64,000 nt of DNA from Siccirubricoccus phaeus (lineage in GTDB: Bacteria > Pseudomonadota > Alphaproteobacteria > Acetobacterales > Acetobacteraceae), in the NCBI RefSeq assembly GCF_008360935.1, contig NZ_SRXO01000019.1, positions 48,579 through 112,578 of the forward strand, given 5' to 3'. The position numbers were made by a program, and so were the translations under genes. The stretch's first letter is position 1. Each line of letters starts with the position of its first letter. Under the pieces are notes generated by a model, which was not told the DNA's origin, made no database searches, and saw only the letters and a program-made list of their open reading frames with translations. Shown in pieces: positions 63,275-64,000 of this stretch.

Positions 63275-63787
63275 ATGCATAGCGTTCGCTTGCTCGGACT
63301 CGACCCTGGCCTGCAGCATACCGGCTGGGGGCTGGTGGAAAGCGCCGGCAGCCGGCTGCGGCATCTGGGGGATGGGGTGATCTCCACCGACGCCGATGCG
63401 CCGCTGGCCGAAAGGCTGCGGGCGCTGCACCTGGCGCTGGCGGCGCTGATCGAGGCATGGCGGCCGGATGAGGCGGCGGTGGAACATACCTATGTCAACA
63501 AGAACCCGGGCGCGGCGCTGAAATTGGGCCAGGCGCGGGGGGTGGTGCTGCTGGCGCCCGCGCTGGCCGGGATTCCCGTGGCGGAATACCAGGCGATGGA
63601 AGTCAAGCGCGCGGTGGTCGGCACGGGCCATGCCGAGAAGCCGCAGGTGGAGGCGATGGTGAAGCGGCTGCTGCCGGGGGCCACGCTGAAGCGCGCCGAT
63701 GCAGCGGATGCGCTGGCGGTGGCGATCTGCCACGCGCATCACCGGGGGACGAAGCTGGCGCTGGCGCGGGGGTATGTGCCGGTATGA
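63275..63787 (+). CDS. ruvC: Holliday-junction resolvase RuvC
   Basis: RuvC cuts Holliday junctions in recombination and repair, with RuvAB. The 170-residue product has the acidic catalytic set: D10 in LLGLDPGLQHTGWG, Glu in AAVEHTYVNKNPGAAL and the C-terminal acidic residues in KRADAADALAVAICHAHH. The ATG at 63275 gives MHSVRLLGLDPG, the family-like start; a GTG at 63260 in frame would add five residues. The start lies within the fourth 65-bp repeat and no separate ribosome binding site is visible (nearest purines are in the repeat). ruvA/ruvB are not in the window. Confidence 0.92.
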   Translation: MHSVRLLGLDPGLQHTGWGLVESAGSRLRHLGDGVISTDADAPLAERLRALHLALAALIEAWRPDEAAVEHTYVNKNPGAALKLGQARGVVLLAPALAGIPVAEYQAMEVKRAVVGTGHAEKPQVEAMVKRLLPGATLKRADAADALAVAICHAHHRGTKLALARGYVPV

Positions 63788-63802
63788 CCGGCGCCGTGGC
63801 AC

Positions 63803-63907
63803 GAGGGGGGCGTTGCCCTCCCCGACCCCCCACCAAAGGCCGAAGGGCCTTTGGAAACCTTGAGTTTGGCGCTTCGACCGACGGGTCCGGACTCAAGGGT
63901 TCAAAGC
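63803..63907. repeat. R2 palindromic element, copy 3, truncated by an insertion
   Basis: This copy is in inverse orientation to 35112-35270. GAGGGGGGCGTTGCCCTCC, CCAAAGGCCGAAGGGCCTTTGG and the spacer to ACTCAAGGGTTCAAAG match. The expected second half (GGCCCTTCGGCCCTTTGC) is absent and unrelated DNA starts at 63908. Confidence 0.8.
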
Positions 63908-64000
63908 AACTGTCTTGGCGGTTATTTCGCTGTGTTCATGTTCTGGCTGGAATGCGTGGGGTTCCAGGGCTTCCGGGTGCGGAGGATGGCGTTGAGGGTG
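63908..64000 (-). mobile_element. End of an IS110-like insertion element, truncated by window edge
   Basis: Sequence changes abruptly at 63907/63908, inside an R2 palindrome. The adjacent minus-strand frame ends 15 bases from this junction and looks like the C-terminus of an IS110-family transposase. No terminal inverted repeat is visible, as is usual for that family. Confidence 0.45.
63923..64000 (-). CDS. Transposase C-terminus (IS110 family-like), partial
   Basis: The last 25 codons and the TAA stop are visible: TLNAILRTRKPWNPT followed by a polar tail ending MNTAK. IS110-type transposases end with a comparable LLTxLNAMLRxxxPW block after the helix-hairpin-helix of the Tnp_20 domain; the match is short, so I hold it as probable only. 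The rest of the protein lies outside the window. Confidence 0.45.

Overview
The window is a very GC-rich stretch of bacterial chromosome with GC-biased third codon positions and long antisense shadow frames. Gene content points to an alphaproteobacterium, most likely Acetobacteraceae close to Roseomonas: a plant/alpha-type gshA beside rsmE and ubiA, a TctC/Bug solute-binding protein, a METTL20-like methyltransferase, RNase E with a huge Ala/Glu insert in its S1 domain and a GWW-type C-terminal tip, and several LLM flavin monooxygenases. The family assignment is an inference from gene content, not a computed placement. I found no rRNA, tRNA or CRISPR array.

Layout. 0-10 kb: gshA (cut by the window edge), rsmE, a CCCAGGGGA minisatellite, ubiA overlapping a METTL20-like methyltransferase, a WD40-cytochrome c fusion divergent from a small membrane protein, a TctC-type binding protein and asd. 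10-23 kb: an RTX serralysin-like protease, a D-aminopeptidase-like S12 hydrolase, two glycosyltransferases around a response regulator with a degenerate receiver, a secreted protein of unknown function, a NitT/TauT-type binding protein, a small membrane protein and a ThDP enzyme with a clear terminator. 23-29 kb: a tripartite heavy-metal-type RND efflux system (adaptor, pump, TolC-like channel). 29-38 kb: an SDR lacking its catalytic residues, three acyl-CoA dehydrogenases (two resembling the pimeloyl-CoA dehydrogenase subunit pair), an esterase that may be a CTG-initiated lipoprotein, a DUF1194 protein and a PhnW-like aminotransferase. 38-50 kb: creD divergent from a CreBC-like two-component pair, then cell-wall genes (PBP1A, AmiC-type amidase) and rne. 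50-58.5 kb: a likely catabolic neighbourhood of two NtaA/DszA-type flavin monooxygenases, a two-subunit CoA transferase, a PhyH dioxygenase, an amidohydrolase, a V4R-like protein and a binding protein without a signal peptide. 58.5-64 kb: a second two-component pair, a PPOX-type flavoprotein, YebC, four 65-bp tandem repeats running into ruvC, and the end of an IS110-like element.

The most unusual aspect lies between the genes. At least five families of structured intergenic elements recur (called R1-R5 here), each made of GC-rich hairpins about 40-200 bp long. They sit so tightly against genes that they supply stop codons (one R3 copy closes both convergent genes at 54.5 kb), a ribosome binding site (R4 before the acyl-CoA dehydrogenase at 30.5 kb) and a protein C-terminus (R2 fragment in the kinase at 42 kb). 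R3 is modular, with one hairpin nested between the halves of another. The two R5 copies differ by base-pair-preserving changes. One R2 copy is cut by the IS110-like element at the right end, which suggests that these palindromes are insertion targets.
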